DNA of 60,000 bases from Apostichopus japonicus (Eukaryota > Echinodermata > Holothuroidea > Aspidochirotida > Stichopodidae). The stretch's first letter is position 1, and the number at the start of each line of letters is the position of its first letter. A model generated the notes under the pieces. The model worked only from the letters and a program-made list of their open reading frames with translations. It was not told where the DNA came from and did no database searches. The position numbers and the translations under genes were made by a program. Shown here in pieces: positions 1 through 12,600 of this stretch. The stretch lies in assembly GCF_037975245.1 (NCBI RefSeq), contig NC_092569.1, positions 25,931,168 to 25,991,167 of the forward strand, written 5' to 3'.

Positions 1-262
1 AATTCAATCAACCTCTCATGGGGCACCACAGTGCACCACAACCACGTGCCACCCGGGAGACTTCCCATAGGGTGCAGCCACAAATCGGCGCACGCAACTA
101 TATTTACAAGTTACCTCGCAAGTCCCCATTTATACACCTGGGTGAAGAGAGGCAATGGAGATAGAGCGCCTTGCCCAAGGACACAACGCAATGATCTGGC
201 CAGGGCTCGAACCTGTAATCATTAGATCACAAGTCCACTGCCCTTAACCACAACGCCCTCAC
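1..262 (-). mobile_element. tRNA-derived SINE, copy 1
   Basis: The minus strand reads from 262 as a tRNA-like head with a B-box-like GGTTCGAGCCC (about 204-214), followed by a body that shares TTGCC-AAGGACACAACG, GGGTG-AGAGAGGCAA and ACAAGTTACCTC words with the copy at 25085-25378. The A/B-box layout indicates a pol III retroposon. The left end may continue outside the window. It lies in the CAD intron after exon 32. Confidence 0.8.
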
Positions 263-514
263 GATACATGTGTAGCATGTATATCAAAAGGTATGTTTGC
301 TTTCTTTTACTCTGAAACAATAGTATTCTATAAAGAGACAAATTTCGGAGCTCGAAAGAGATACTTTGAACAGACTTTATCATAATGAAATGGAGGTAAA
401 CGACAAAAGGCAAATGAATATATATATAATTGAAATCGTAATATATGCCAAATATTCACTTTTACTACCACATGTGGTATTTACACTACATTCCATTAAG
501 TAGTAGTATCATAC
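263..514. other. CAD intron sequence, nothing recognised
   Basis: AT-rich sequence between the SINE and the exon 32 donor. I see no exon or repeat in it. Confidence 0.6.
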
Positions 515-699
515 CTGATCCCTGCTCATGGCTGATGCAGAGAGGATGTGTTTATTGGTGAGACTATCAACCCCCAGTAGGGGGTTCATAGGGGGTGTGG
601 TGTCTCCGTAGGGACCCACTTGCACCGTAGGATGAGAGGGTGAGCTGTACTGTAGTGCTCTAGGTTGGAGGCTTACTGGAGGGGACATCAAGTTAGTAT
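515..699 (-). CDS. CAD: CAD exon 32 (linker and ATCase start)
   Basis: Residues 1876-1937: a Pro/Ser-rich linker followed by [17 protein letters not shown], which aligns with the first helix of the aspartate transcarbamylase domain. The phase matches exon 31 directly, so no further linker exon is needed in the 8-kb intron, though one with matching phases cannot be excluded. Donor GTATGA. The remaining ATCase exons are beyond base 1. Confidence 0.88.
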
Positions 700-3600
700 C
701 TGTAACGTAAGACAAAAGAAAGTACAAATTAGGAGTACAGTAGTAGACAATTCAAGACTATTTTGTTGGACAACACCCGTGGATGTTACCTTGAAATTTA
801 GTTGGGGGGAGGGGGGGAACAAGTATCAGTCTCAGACAACAACAACAACTGGTTCTAAACAGGATTGTTTTGGGAAGGCGTGAGTTTCTAAGGGGTAGTC
901 AACATGCAACTTTGAGATGGTATAACCAAAAACATATTTCTAAGATGTCCCCCTCTCCCCCACCAAGAAAAACATGTTTTCCGATTACTTTTTAATTAAA
1001 ATGGGAGGCGGTTATGTAAACCTCTTGAGATTTCACTTGCACACCTCCCAAGATTTCTTTCACCTTTAACGGCAACACGCTCAATCCCTGGGCATGTGCC
1101 TTTGCAAGTTCCGACTACAGGATTCTATATAATGTCATGATGGATAAGATTGAATTTCCAGCCACTGAATTCAAACTTTCTGAACGGGCCTTTTAACAGA
1201 GTAATTATTTGTTTTGCTTTGGATGCTTACCTCTGTTAAGCAACTTTTTGTATTGTTACTCTAGTAAACAAACTTGTCAAAATTAAACTGTTAAAAAAAA
1301 TTAAGGAATGACTTTAGGAGTGCAGAACAATAATTGTGATGCTTTAGATATTAATATGAAACACTGTTTCATATATTTTTATGTATTTTTATACCACTTT
1401 TAATTTTTGAGAAAGTGACTAGTATAACACAGAGCAGCCCATCGGGTCAGTTCCTCAGGTACATCCCAAAACTCGATGGGAACTCGTTATGAATGTACTT
1501 CATGTTTTCAAATGTCATGTTTAGGATACATGACCAAAGGACGTTGGTTGTCATCCAAAGTTGTTCTGTTGTACATATGAAGTAATTAAATTAGAAATCA
1601 ATTTTGTTTCGGTTGTTAAAATTGATAACGAACAATGGATTAACATCAACATTTAGGCAATGTCATCAATAATTTAGCCATGTATACATGTATTTTAGAT
1701 CCTCCTGCAAGCAGAAACTCGCAAAGAAGCGCACTGACTTATCAAAGCGGCAGGCTGACAGAAGTCAGTCTCTTAGATTCATATTTAACGTCCATGATTA
1801 TGAATTGTCAACAACTCTGTAACTGGACGGCATACATTAATCTTGGAGTGACTCAAACTTATGATTGGAAGGCACCGGCGTTAACCACTGAGCTACTGTA
1901 ACACTGCTAAGAGGAACCTTAAAGGAGCAACCTTAAAGGAGCATTCCACAAATTTAGTGTATTTCCTGAAAATGGTAATAGCACTCAAAATGTGACTATT
2001 CTTGTACTATGACCTATCAAGACTAAGATTGTGTCCAAAGTCATCTTTGAAAACATAATCAAGACTCTTTTGGTTTGGACTTAGAAATAAAATACAGGAC
2101 ACAAACTCGGACATCGATGCCAAGGACTACAGACTTGGACGTGCTGGGATCGACTACAATAACTGACATCAATCACAGGTTTAAAAAGACCAAAAAGACA
2201 AGACACATAGCATGCTACATGCTGCATAGTGCTAATAACATGCATTGCTATAAAGTGTTCCTTGCATCTGTATATAAATATATACATACATACATATATA
2301 TATATACATACGTACATCATAGACAAACACAGAGAAATAAGATATGACTCCTTATTGACTAATAAGGAGTACTGTTTTAGAAAAAATATATATTGGGATT
2401 TTTTAATCCCCCTGTAACCTTCGTCAGCAAAACTTGGCAGTGGAAAATTAAAAGTACAAAAAGTAATTCCAATAGATATTTACATTTGCTGAAAACAGTA
2501 CTCCTTATTTTGTCAATAATGACCGAACAAAGGGAATACTGGTTTATCATTGCCAAATGAGTTTTTACAACAAGATCAACAGACAGTTTATACACAAGTT
2601 TCAGGAACACAGATGCATACAAATAATAAATCTAGCAGGACTTGTCCTAAGGACTCACTCTTGTAATTATATTATGTATTTAGCATAATGCCAAAATACA
2701 AATAATACTATGAGAGTTTTTTTAACCCAGATTAAACCATAAAAAGCAGATTCTATCTGCATTTGTCTTACTTTTCCACATATAACATTGTCTGCTGCTG
2801 TAATATCCCTAATATTAATAATCTGTACTTTTTTGAAAGGTGATAAATAAATGAGAGGTGGGTGCTGACGACATCGAAGTATAGACCTCATTTCGAAACA
2901 GATTTAATTTGTAATTTTCGGAGACAAAAATTTCTCAAACTTACAAAACTGTTGATTTCAGAGACAGAAATTTCTCAAATTTATATAATGGTTGATTTAT
3001 ATTAATTAACTAGTTTTTCCTTTTTTTTTTTTTTTTTTTTTTTTTTCCGAAGAGAAATTATCTGGATTTTCAGTTTCTGTCAGTCCATGAAGGTGTTATT
3101 GTGCATTACGATATTAACACTCATAACAGCCAAGCACAAAACAGCTAAATATAAGACTTCCTGGCCGTTATTTGGTTATGAAATTCTCAGAGACCACTGT
3201 TTTCTGTCAGTGGACTGGGATGTTCTTTTTGTGGATTACGATATCAACACTCTTAACAGCCATGCACAAAAATAAGTTGAAATAGTAGACATCTTGTCCA
3301 ACATTACTTTTGTAGAAAAGAACATTTTAGAACGGCGATCTAGTGGCATATATAGAAACAGCTGGCACGTCTCAGAGATGTGTACTCTTATCATTTCCTT
3401 TCTGTCAGAACATCCAGTGATGCAAAAACCACAAATGAAACTATTTAAGGAAAAAAGAGTGTTGCAAACAGTCAGCATACACGAAACAACCCATGACGAG
3501 GATGGACAACGAGTAAGTCTTTCTCACCGCAGACTTCGAGAGGTTTACTAGACCTCTCTGACATTTTGTGTGGCAAACTCTCAGGCAGAGAATAACTGCT

Positions 3601-6600
3601 AGAGAGAGCACTCTCTGAAGCATGACCAAAGTTGATAGGAGGGAGAGAAAAAATAAAAAAAGTTAAAGAGAAAGGTGACATGTTGTTTCTGGTCATGGGG
3701 ACGGAGGGGGGAGGGAAGGGGGGAGTTAAAATGGGGGTTTGGGCGAAATTTACAGGCATTGAGGTAAACTGGGGAAAAATTTGATCTGAGATTTTTTTGG
3801 GGAGGGGATGGTTTAATAAAATTCATGATCAACCCATCCTCACTCATGTTCGCAAAAATCCAAGGTCAGGTTCAATGATGTCGTATTTAATCTTTGATAA
3901 TACACCGCTTAAATGTCCCGCCAACTAAATCACTGCTGGTTACTAGTTCGCAGTTTGTTAACTAGATACATGCTGGTTACCTGTAGAATAAGAAACACAT
4001 CGGATTGTCAAGACTCTTGTCGGGCAGCATAGCAACCGTACGTTTGCAAATGTACAAGTGAAAACAGAAACTAGCAAAAATTTTGGGAGGAGAGCTGTTG
4101 ATTAGTGTTTCACTTGGGAGCTTAACCACTTGACAAATTCTACTATGTCGATAGGGCAATATTAATTGAATATGCAGACCCAAACAGTACACCAATCACA
4201 TCAAGACTGTACGGCTGGCAATCTGTTCTGCTCCGAATAAGTGTTGTTGGGAGACTAGATAGTTAGCGAGAGATAAGATGGTACAACTCTTTGTTAGCAA
4301 CGTCATTCGCCAAACCAATATGGTGGTATTTCAGCCGACAACCAATGACAAAAAGGATACACGGGTTATCTGTCCTACAGATTGAATTTAACTTAGTGAT
4401 AAATAACTACTGTATCTCTTTGCTGAGAGTTGTGGCTAAACAGAGGAATAACCCTTCGGGGATACAGGTTATCTGTCCTACAGATTGAATTTAACTTAGT
4501 GATAAATAACTACTGTATCTCTTTGCTGAGAGTTGTGGCTAAACAGAGGAATAAACCTTAGGGGAAACAGGTTATCTGTCCTACAGACTGAATTTAACTT
4601 AAGAGTTAAATAACTACTGTATCTCTTTGCTGAGAGTTGTGGCTAAACAGAGGAATAAACCTTAGAGGAAACAGGTTATCTGTCCTACAGACTGAATTTA
4701 ACTTAGAGTTAAATAACTACTGTTTGTCTTTGCTGAGAGTTGTGGCTAAACAGAGAAATAAACCTTCAGGGATACAGGTTATCTGTCCTACAGACTGAAT
4801 TTAACTCAGAGATAAATAACTACTGTATCTCTTTGCTGAGAGTTGTGGCTAAACAGAGGAATAACCCTTCAGGGATACAGGTTATCTGTCCTACAGACTG
4901 AATTTAACTTAGAGATAAATAACTACTGTATCTCTTTGCTGAGAGTTGTGGCTAAACAGAGGAATAAACCTTCAGGGATACAGGTTATCTGTCCTACAGA
5001 CTGAATTTAACTTAGAGATAAATAACTACTGTATGTCTTTGCTGAGAGTTGTGGCTAAACAGAGGAATAACCCTTCAGGGATACAGGTTATCTGTCCTAC
5101 AGGCTGAATTTAACTTATGAGATAAATAACTACTGTATGTCTTTGCTGAGAGTTGTGGCTAAACAGAGGAATAACCCTTCAGGGATACAGGTTATCTGTC
5201 CTACAGATTGAATTTAACTTAGAGATAAATAACTACTGTATCTCTTTGCTGAGAGTTGTGGCTAAACAGAGGAATAACCCTTCAGGGATACAGGTTATCT
5301 GTCCTACAGACTGAATTTAACTTATGAGATAAATAACTACTGTATGTCTTTGCTGAGAGTTGTGGCTAAACAGAGGAATAACCCTTCGGGGATACAGGTT
5401 ATCTGTCCTACAGACTGAATTTAACTTAGAGATAAATAACTACTGTACTGTCTTTGCTGAGAGTTGTGGCTAACCATTTACATATCTCTGTCCTTCCAGT
5501 TACTTGCAGTTTTCAAGTTGCCATTTCAAGGATAAGGATAATATATGCAGCTGATATCCTGTGCCCTAATGACACTTTTATGAAATTGTTGTTTTGATCT
5601 TTGTGAGGAAGACACAACTACAAATCTGTTGCATGGAATATGAGATCATGTAAAAAACTATCAAAAGCAATCTGTAAAAAAGCATTAGCTTTTAAAAGAG
5701 ATCCCATTGTTCAAGAAGCAGAGATTTGTACCGCTACCGAAGATGGCTTCAAGAAGATAGAATTTGCTACCAAAGCTATGCGTGGAAGCTGACAGTTAGA
5801 CTGCTTGTAGAATACTTTGCACAAGAAAATATGAAATGGAAAAAGAAGAAGGAAGGAGAGGGCGCTGTTATATTGGTCCTATCTAGTTCTGTAAAAACTT
5901 GACAAGCTGCAATCTTTGAAATCACTGAGAAATTCCTTTGAGGAATCTCTCATGGACATATCTTGCCAAACTACCTGCACATTCCCTAATTCACAGATAG
6001 TGTAACATATTTGAGCTAGCAATATGGTTCTTACCAGTAATAACTAGTACATTTCAGAGACGACATTTTGCCTACTGTCTGTTTGCCAACTTTACACACA
6101 TCTGATCGTCAACCAATCATAAAGAATCTTTGACGTATTCTCAATGTTGTCCGCTTAACTGAGCCTATGTTTTAAAGTCTCTGAAATATACTGGAGTTAT
6201 TTAACTGCGATTTATAGTTCATCACTAGTGGTAAGTGCAATTTTTCGTTTGTGATTATTGAAGACGAGATCTTTCTAGCACATAGATTGAGATATGTTAC
6301 ATCGCTGTACATAACCTTTAGAGAGCTGTAAACAGTACGGATCAAGCACAATTGGACCAATATAACAGCGCCATCGGTAGAAACGTCGAAGATACACGTT
6401 ACTGCTGCTGCTGATGATGACCCATGAATGAATGAATCTCTATGTCAGACATCTAAACTACAAACTTGTAATTTGAATGTTGTATTGTAGGGTTGTCTAG
6501 GTTACTATCTGTATCTATAACTATGTATTGTTTATCTAAGTAGACGCACTATACTTAATCTATATTATGCACACTGCACCTTACACATGCCTGTGTATTG

Positions 6601-9600
6601 TATATCCTGCTGTATATATATCTTATGCATGCCATTACATTGTGTAGCCTAGCTATTATAAATGACATTACATTGTGTAGCCTAACTATAATGCATGCCA
6701 TTACATTGCGTAGCCTAGTTATTATGCTTGACATTACACGTGTAGCCTAGCTATTATGCATGACATTACATTGTGTAGCCTAGACATTATGCATGACAGT
6801 ACATTATGTAGCCTAGCTATTATACATGACATTGTATTATGTAGCCCTTCCAGGTGCAGCAATGCATGGTGTAGTCTGGACTGAGGAGTACGAGCTTATA
6901 CAGTCAGTAGTGCACAGACCTCCCTGTTGTTGATACCAACCGATCTACTCTTCTGAGATTCATCTTAAACCAAACAGTATCACAGAGAGTAAACTTTATG
7001 CATATTTGGCTTGCAATGGAAACAAAATCACTACCTGGACTGGACAATGAGTGCTGTTATCATTCCTACACTAGTCCAGTTTTTATTGTAGCCCAAATCT
7101 TATTGCTAGTTTGATATTTATTACTAGTCCAGCTTTAACTACTAGCCTAGCTTTTATTACTATTCCCACTTTTAGTACTAGCCTAGCTTTTATAACTACC
7201 ACTGCTTTTTTACTAGTCTAGCAATTTATTACTAATCCAGGTTTTACTACTTGCCTAACTTTTGTTACTACTCCACCTTTTATAACTTTAAGGCAGCATG
7301 TACGATAATACAGATCAATAATCTCAACCTTGCGGACATAAACCCCTTAGGAATCCTTTCTCAGGGTTGGGGATGGAAAGCGTTCCGGGGGGGGGGGGGA
7401 AGCTAACCAATTGAGGTGTTAAAGCTAAACTGATTCATAAAAATGTTAGTGAATTATTTATACTGCCAACTCCCTCAGGCATATTTGGAGAAAAAAACTT
7501 TCCTGACCTCAGCCCTAGTTCTCCTATGATTGAGGAGCTCAGGTCACTGGTGATACTCCTTTTTTGTTTTGGGGTCCTTTTTAACAATACTTCCTTGTCC
7601 CTGGGGTTTCGAGGATGGGAAGAGGTTGAGAAACCTGGGAAAATTACTGTAACTGCAAACTCATGATGGACACAGCTTGTCACAAGATGAGAGCTGACCT
7701 GTTGCTATGGAAATATCTTATTCTTTTCTTTTTATTATTTATCAATTTGATATATTGTCATGAAGAGGCAGCATGTAAAGATTATACTTCAACTGCAAAC
7801 TTTTGCATGAGAACAGCATGTTGAAATGAGAGGCAAAGAAAGGTCTTACCACGATATGTTCTCACACTGACTGTAATTCAAACCAAAAAATGCAAAAACA
7901 AAAATTGTGATAAAATTAGCCTTGGATAACTTTTTATGCAAATTAACATTTAACTGTAGTATTAATAAGAGATAGCTGGCTGATGAATTCGAGTGGTCTA
8001 ATAATGTGTTTCATCTGGCAAATTACTCACAACACACTATTGGATGACAGGTATAAACAACAACAACAACCTGCTTGCAATTTGTTCTTCAGAATTATTT
8101 CAAACTTCTGTAAATCAAACCTCTAGTTCAGAAAGGTAACTCCATTGAGGTCATCAAACCTGTCGCTAAAAGGTTTGAAATCACAAATTCAGGATTAAAT
8201 GTATTAAGCATCACATTTTTTGTTTTCTTTATTTTTGGTCCATAGGTGTTAACTGCAGCTTGTGCAATATTTCTAGAGTATCTTACGAAGACATCCCTCT
8301 CTGAAGGACATTTCCAACAGTCTGATGATGGTTCAATTTGATTTGACACACTTTTCATGCACTGATAAAACCAAACAGCTTGACTGGGACATCTGAGACA
8401 TCATTTACAGATGAAAGAAAAATGGGAGGTACCTCTGTTTCGCTATCATTATCCACAGAGATATAAAGGAAAACTTCCCAGGCTTGCCATAACTAAAGCT
8501 TTGAAAATAAACTTTCCATTGTACTACAGTGACATCAAAGTGTATAATCTCTTAAGATAATCTGCAGTGTGTGAAATTTCTTGAAGCTTTGAGTTCATCA
8601 ATACATAGCAAAGATTGATTGCAGGACGAAAAAAAAATGTTTTCAGTAAAGGGAGCACAACTCATACCTTGTCCTTCGGAAATACGTCGGACCTTTGGCG
8701 GGTACGAGAACTTATCTACCACGCCGACTTTGTGGGGTGAGGCTGGAGCAGACGGTGGAGCAGAGGTTGGCGCTGATGATGGGTACAATGTGGACTGCTG
8801 AGGGACCTGCACAGACAGAGGAGCTGGCACCGGGAACGGTACTCCGTCTGGTTTAGTGCGGACATCCTGACCAAACCCAGCAGGCACCAGGACCTACGCA
8901 AACAGAAAAAAGGGGACCATAGTAAGACATTTCAAAATTAGAACAGAACAGGGGCTGCAGCATCCTGTAGACAATATGCAGGGATGTGCCCAGGATTTCA
9001 TGAGTGCCGGGTATACTGATCGCCGTCCTGGGGGAGGGGTTTTAGGGGAGGGGTTTTTTCGATTTTTGAAGGTGCTCAAATGCCCAATACTGGCACTTGT
9101 GTAGCTTTTCAAGCACATACACAAGTACTAGTTTTGCTAACAATTTACATTTTTAAAATTTTTCTTTAGTGAAATATATTATGTACCTGGTTTATTATAC
9201 TACTGGGATATATTATTATTATTAGTATTACATTACTGGGATTAATCTCTATTGTTTGATATGGGTTCAGTCTAGCTGTTGGCGATTCTGCAGCTGCTGC
9301 AAGCTTTCTTTTTAACACAGTGCCTTTTAACGCAAGGACGGCTAGAGGTAAGCCAAAAGACACACAACGGTGTACTTGTCAGTGGGGAAAACTATATGGA
9401 CTTGATTTGTACCATACTTAGTGCATGAGTTCACAGGTCTAAACCACGGCACAGCAATTATTTACCTCCATAATGTGAATAAATGCCTGACAAACCACCA
9501 ATGATCAAAAATTCTGTGCCGATGAAAGGACGACGATCGAGTTTTCCAATTCACATATTTCAGTCTCCACTTAAACATTTGAAATTCTGAAAGATGCTAC

Positions 9601-12600
9601 CATAAAGTGGAATTAACAGTTTGAATTCCACATTAGCAGTCACATGGCATATGTTCTTGGACTTATTGAATAAGATGCGGGGGGGGGGGATCTTTCATCT
9701 TCATGGAAGGGATGCTTTAATTTTACCTACGTTTTTCACAAAACTGGGGAGGGAGGGCAGGCCACATTCCTTTCAGATGGCTTCATCCTGCACTGTAACC
9801 ATGGCGATACCCTTCCCTATCGCTACTGGTTTGACTGAACGGAGGTGACAGTTTATCAGATCTGTAGGGAGCACTGTACTTTACCTGACCGTCTATGTAA
9901 GCAACCTCTCCTCGCAGAACCACTCTCTTCACCGCACCTTTGACCTTTCGACCCGCAAAGGGTGTCCATTTACTCTTGGTGTGAGTCATAGCTTGTGGTA
10001 TGACCCAGGTCTGGTCCATATCCACCTCAATGTAGGTGTTAGGCTGCTCGGGTAAGCTGAAGATGTGTCGAGGGTTGGTATACAGCCGCGCCACTATATC
10101 CTATGGTGGAAGATATGTAAGGTATCGTCAGGTTTAAGCCTTGAGATGGCTCATAGATACCATTTAACCTGTCAATCATATCACTAAGATTTTTAACCTG
10201 AACAGGAACAGACTGGAACTTACTACAATATTGATGGAGCAATAATACCGCAGAAAATACAGTCATTGAGAAAGTTTCCGTCCGATTGGTGGTGAGAGTG
10301 ATGTGCATTGATGTAAATCCATTTTGCATCATCACCACTGACCAACAGAGATGTCATAGAGCTTAAAGCTTAAGAGTTGTTTCCCTTCTAGGAGATGTCA
10401 CTATATTCAATATTACAATATATGCAAAAATGAAAGCAAAACTCATTACACTGTATATTTCCCTCAAAAGCAATCTCTTATTCAACGCAGTATTTTCTCA
10501 CCTCTATGGTCAATTTCCCGTCGTTCACCGCCGTGAGAAGTAGTGGCAGCATCGTCTCCAGGCCGGGGAAACCAGGCGGAGGTTTGCTACTGTTCTTCTC
10601 TTGAACCGAATGAGGAGCTATTCATGGGGAAACAAGCGTTTTCAAAACTACATGTAAATATTCCCAACTTCCATTTTAGGTGATAAAATATGACGCTGTA
10701 AACGATTCCACACCACTGACACTTCCTAAGCCTCCAAGTAGGCCTGTGCATTCGTCACAAGTGAAAATAATTCTTGGTTTTTATTTTTGTTCCTTTTGTT
10801 TTCTTATGTGTTTTTCTTATTTCATAGATAATCAATCTTGTGGGGGGGGCTTCATCTTGATTGATTGATTGGTCAATTGATTGGTCGATTGATTGTTCGA
10901 TTGATCGATTGAATGATTGATTAAAATATTATGAGAGTCTACTTGCACAAGCTCTGTTTTCTTAGACATCCTCTGCTTTATGTTCCGAAACTTAAGCTAC
11001 TTGGACGTCAATTTCTTGGTGATTTCTTCAAAACAATTAAATCTGTAATCTTTTTTTGAACAAGTGGATACAGGCCTATCATAAAGATGATTGGTTGACA
11101 GCCGCCTTACCATGATCGGTCGCAAAACAGTCAATGATATCCATGTTATCCCACAGAGCCTTCTGGTCATCCTCGGTACAGAGTGGTGGTTTGACCTGAC
11201 CTCTACCTTGACCTATGACCTCAAGGTCCTTGGCAGTCAGGAAGAGGTGGTGAGGAGCCACCTCACAGGTGACCTGCATACCAGACTCCTTGGCCATTCT
11301 GATGACTTCAATCTGTTGGTTGAGAAACCAAACAACCATCAATGGAAGATAATCCATAATCAACAGACTAAATAAAGAACAGACTTCAAGTGTGATATGT
11401 TCGACAGCAGAACAATTGCCATTCACATTGAACAATCATTCCGTAGTGACCATCAAAGCATTTTCCATCACAGACATAGGTAACTGTCTAATACTCACTC
11501 TCCCTTGCTTGCAAATGTTAAATAGGAGGCAATGATGATGACATTTGAGTGGATGGGAGGGTAAGGTGGTGGGGGTTGGGTGGGTGGTGGTGGGGGGGTC
11601 ACTGCCTTTAGCAACAGCAATGAGATTTGAGAAGGATACACCTCAACCCCTTATGACACATCCTGACAGTAAGTGTACTAATGGAAAGTGGAGAGTGCAT
11701 GGGGATGAGTATGATAGCATCTCATACTAATGCTGCTACTACTACTACTACTGTGTGCAAGAATTGGTTCATTGCCGGTACAATAATTCTACACTTCATG
11801 TCATCTATGTTAATTTAGAGGCTGCTATGGACAAGCTCCATTACAACTATGAAATGAACAGTTAAACATGGACAAGTGGACTGACCACACACAGTATGAC
11901 AAAACTGTGTGTCTGATAGTAAGGATGAGAGTAAGAGGGGTTGGGAGGGGGGGGGGGAGAATATCATTTCAAACATTAAACAACTATTACAGGTGACAAG
12001 AGGTGAGAAAAAAACTATTTCACTTTAAGCAAAGAAAATGTATAAAGCCTCTTCCAAATGATTTAACATCAAAGTTCTTCTTTGCTCTAAGATAATGAAA
12101 CATTTACTAACTTCCTCTCGCCGAGCCACATGGCAGATGTGGATTGGTCTGTTGATGATCCTGGCAAGGAAGAGCACCGCAGCTGTGGTCCTGCCCTCTG
12201 CATGGGCCACCAGGGGTAGATGACGGGGCCAATGCTCAAAGTGCTGTAACAGGAGCATCATAGAATGGTGGTTTAATTGAACGAACATGTCGAGATGGAA
12301 ATGAGTCAGGAAACAGCCAACAGACATTCTACAGGAATGTTATACGAGTATGATACATAGGTAACAAGAAATAAACAAGACTACTACACAACAATACTAT
12401 ATTACACTAATATAAAAAGTACTGTACAAACACAAACACTCTACAAATACAAGTACTACATAATACTACAAAACAAATACTATGCTATACATATACAATA
12501 CTGTACTGTACTATACACAAATACTATGCAATACAAATACAACACTGTACTGTACTGTTCTATACAATACAAATACTACACAATACAAAAACTATACAAT

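Larger units (their letters stand above)
700..8667. other. CAD intron 31, about 8 kb, repeat-rich
   Basis: No additional coding exon was recognised on either strand. Besides the separately listed elements it contains a poly-T run (3018-3047), a ~125-bp imperfect duplication at 3077-3272, degenerate CTAGTCCAGCTTTTATTA-like words at 7060-7290, and a 13-base G run near 7388. An unassigned minus-strand open stretch at 8128-8358 has no recognised family. Confidence 0.7.

Noticed and set aside
196-262. tRNA gene on the minus strand
   Set aside because: B-box-like sequence is present but no full cloverleaf; it continues into a SINE body shared with 25085-25378.
2075-2347. Overlapping open frames on both strands
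   Set aside because: Low-complexity TATA-rich sequence; no family similarity.
4360-5475. CRISPR-like array
   Set aside because: Whole ~103-bp units are repeated without unique spacers, in a eukaryotic intron.
8128-8358. Extra CAD linker exon or separate gene
   Set aside because: Its sequence resembles neither the CAD linker nor any family I know, and exons 31 and 32 already join in phase.
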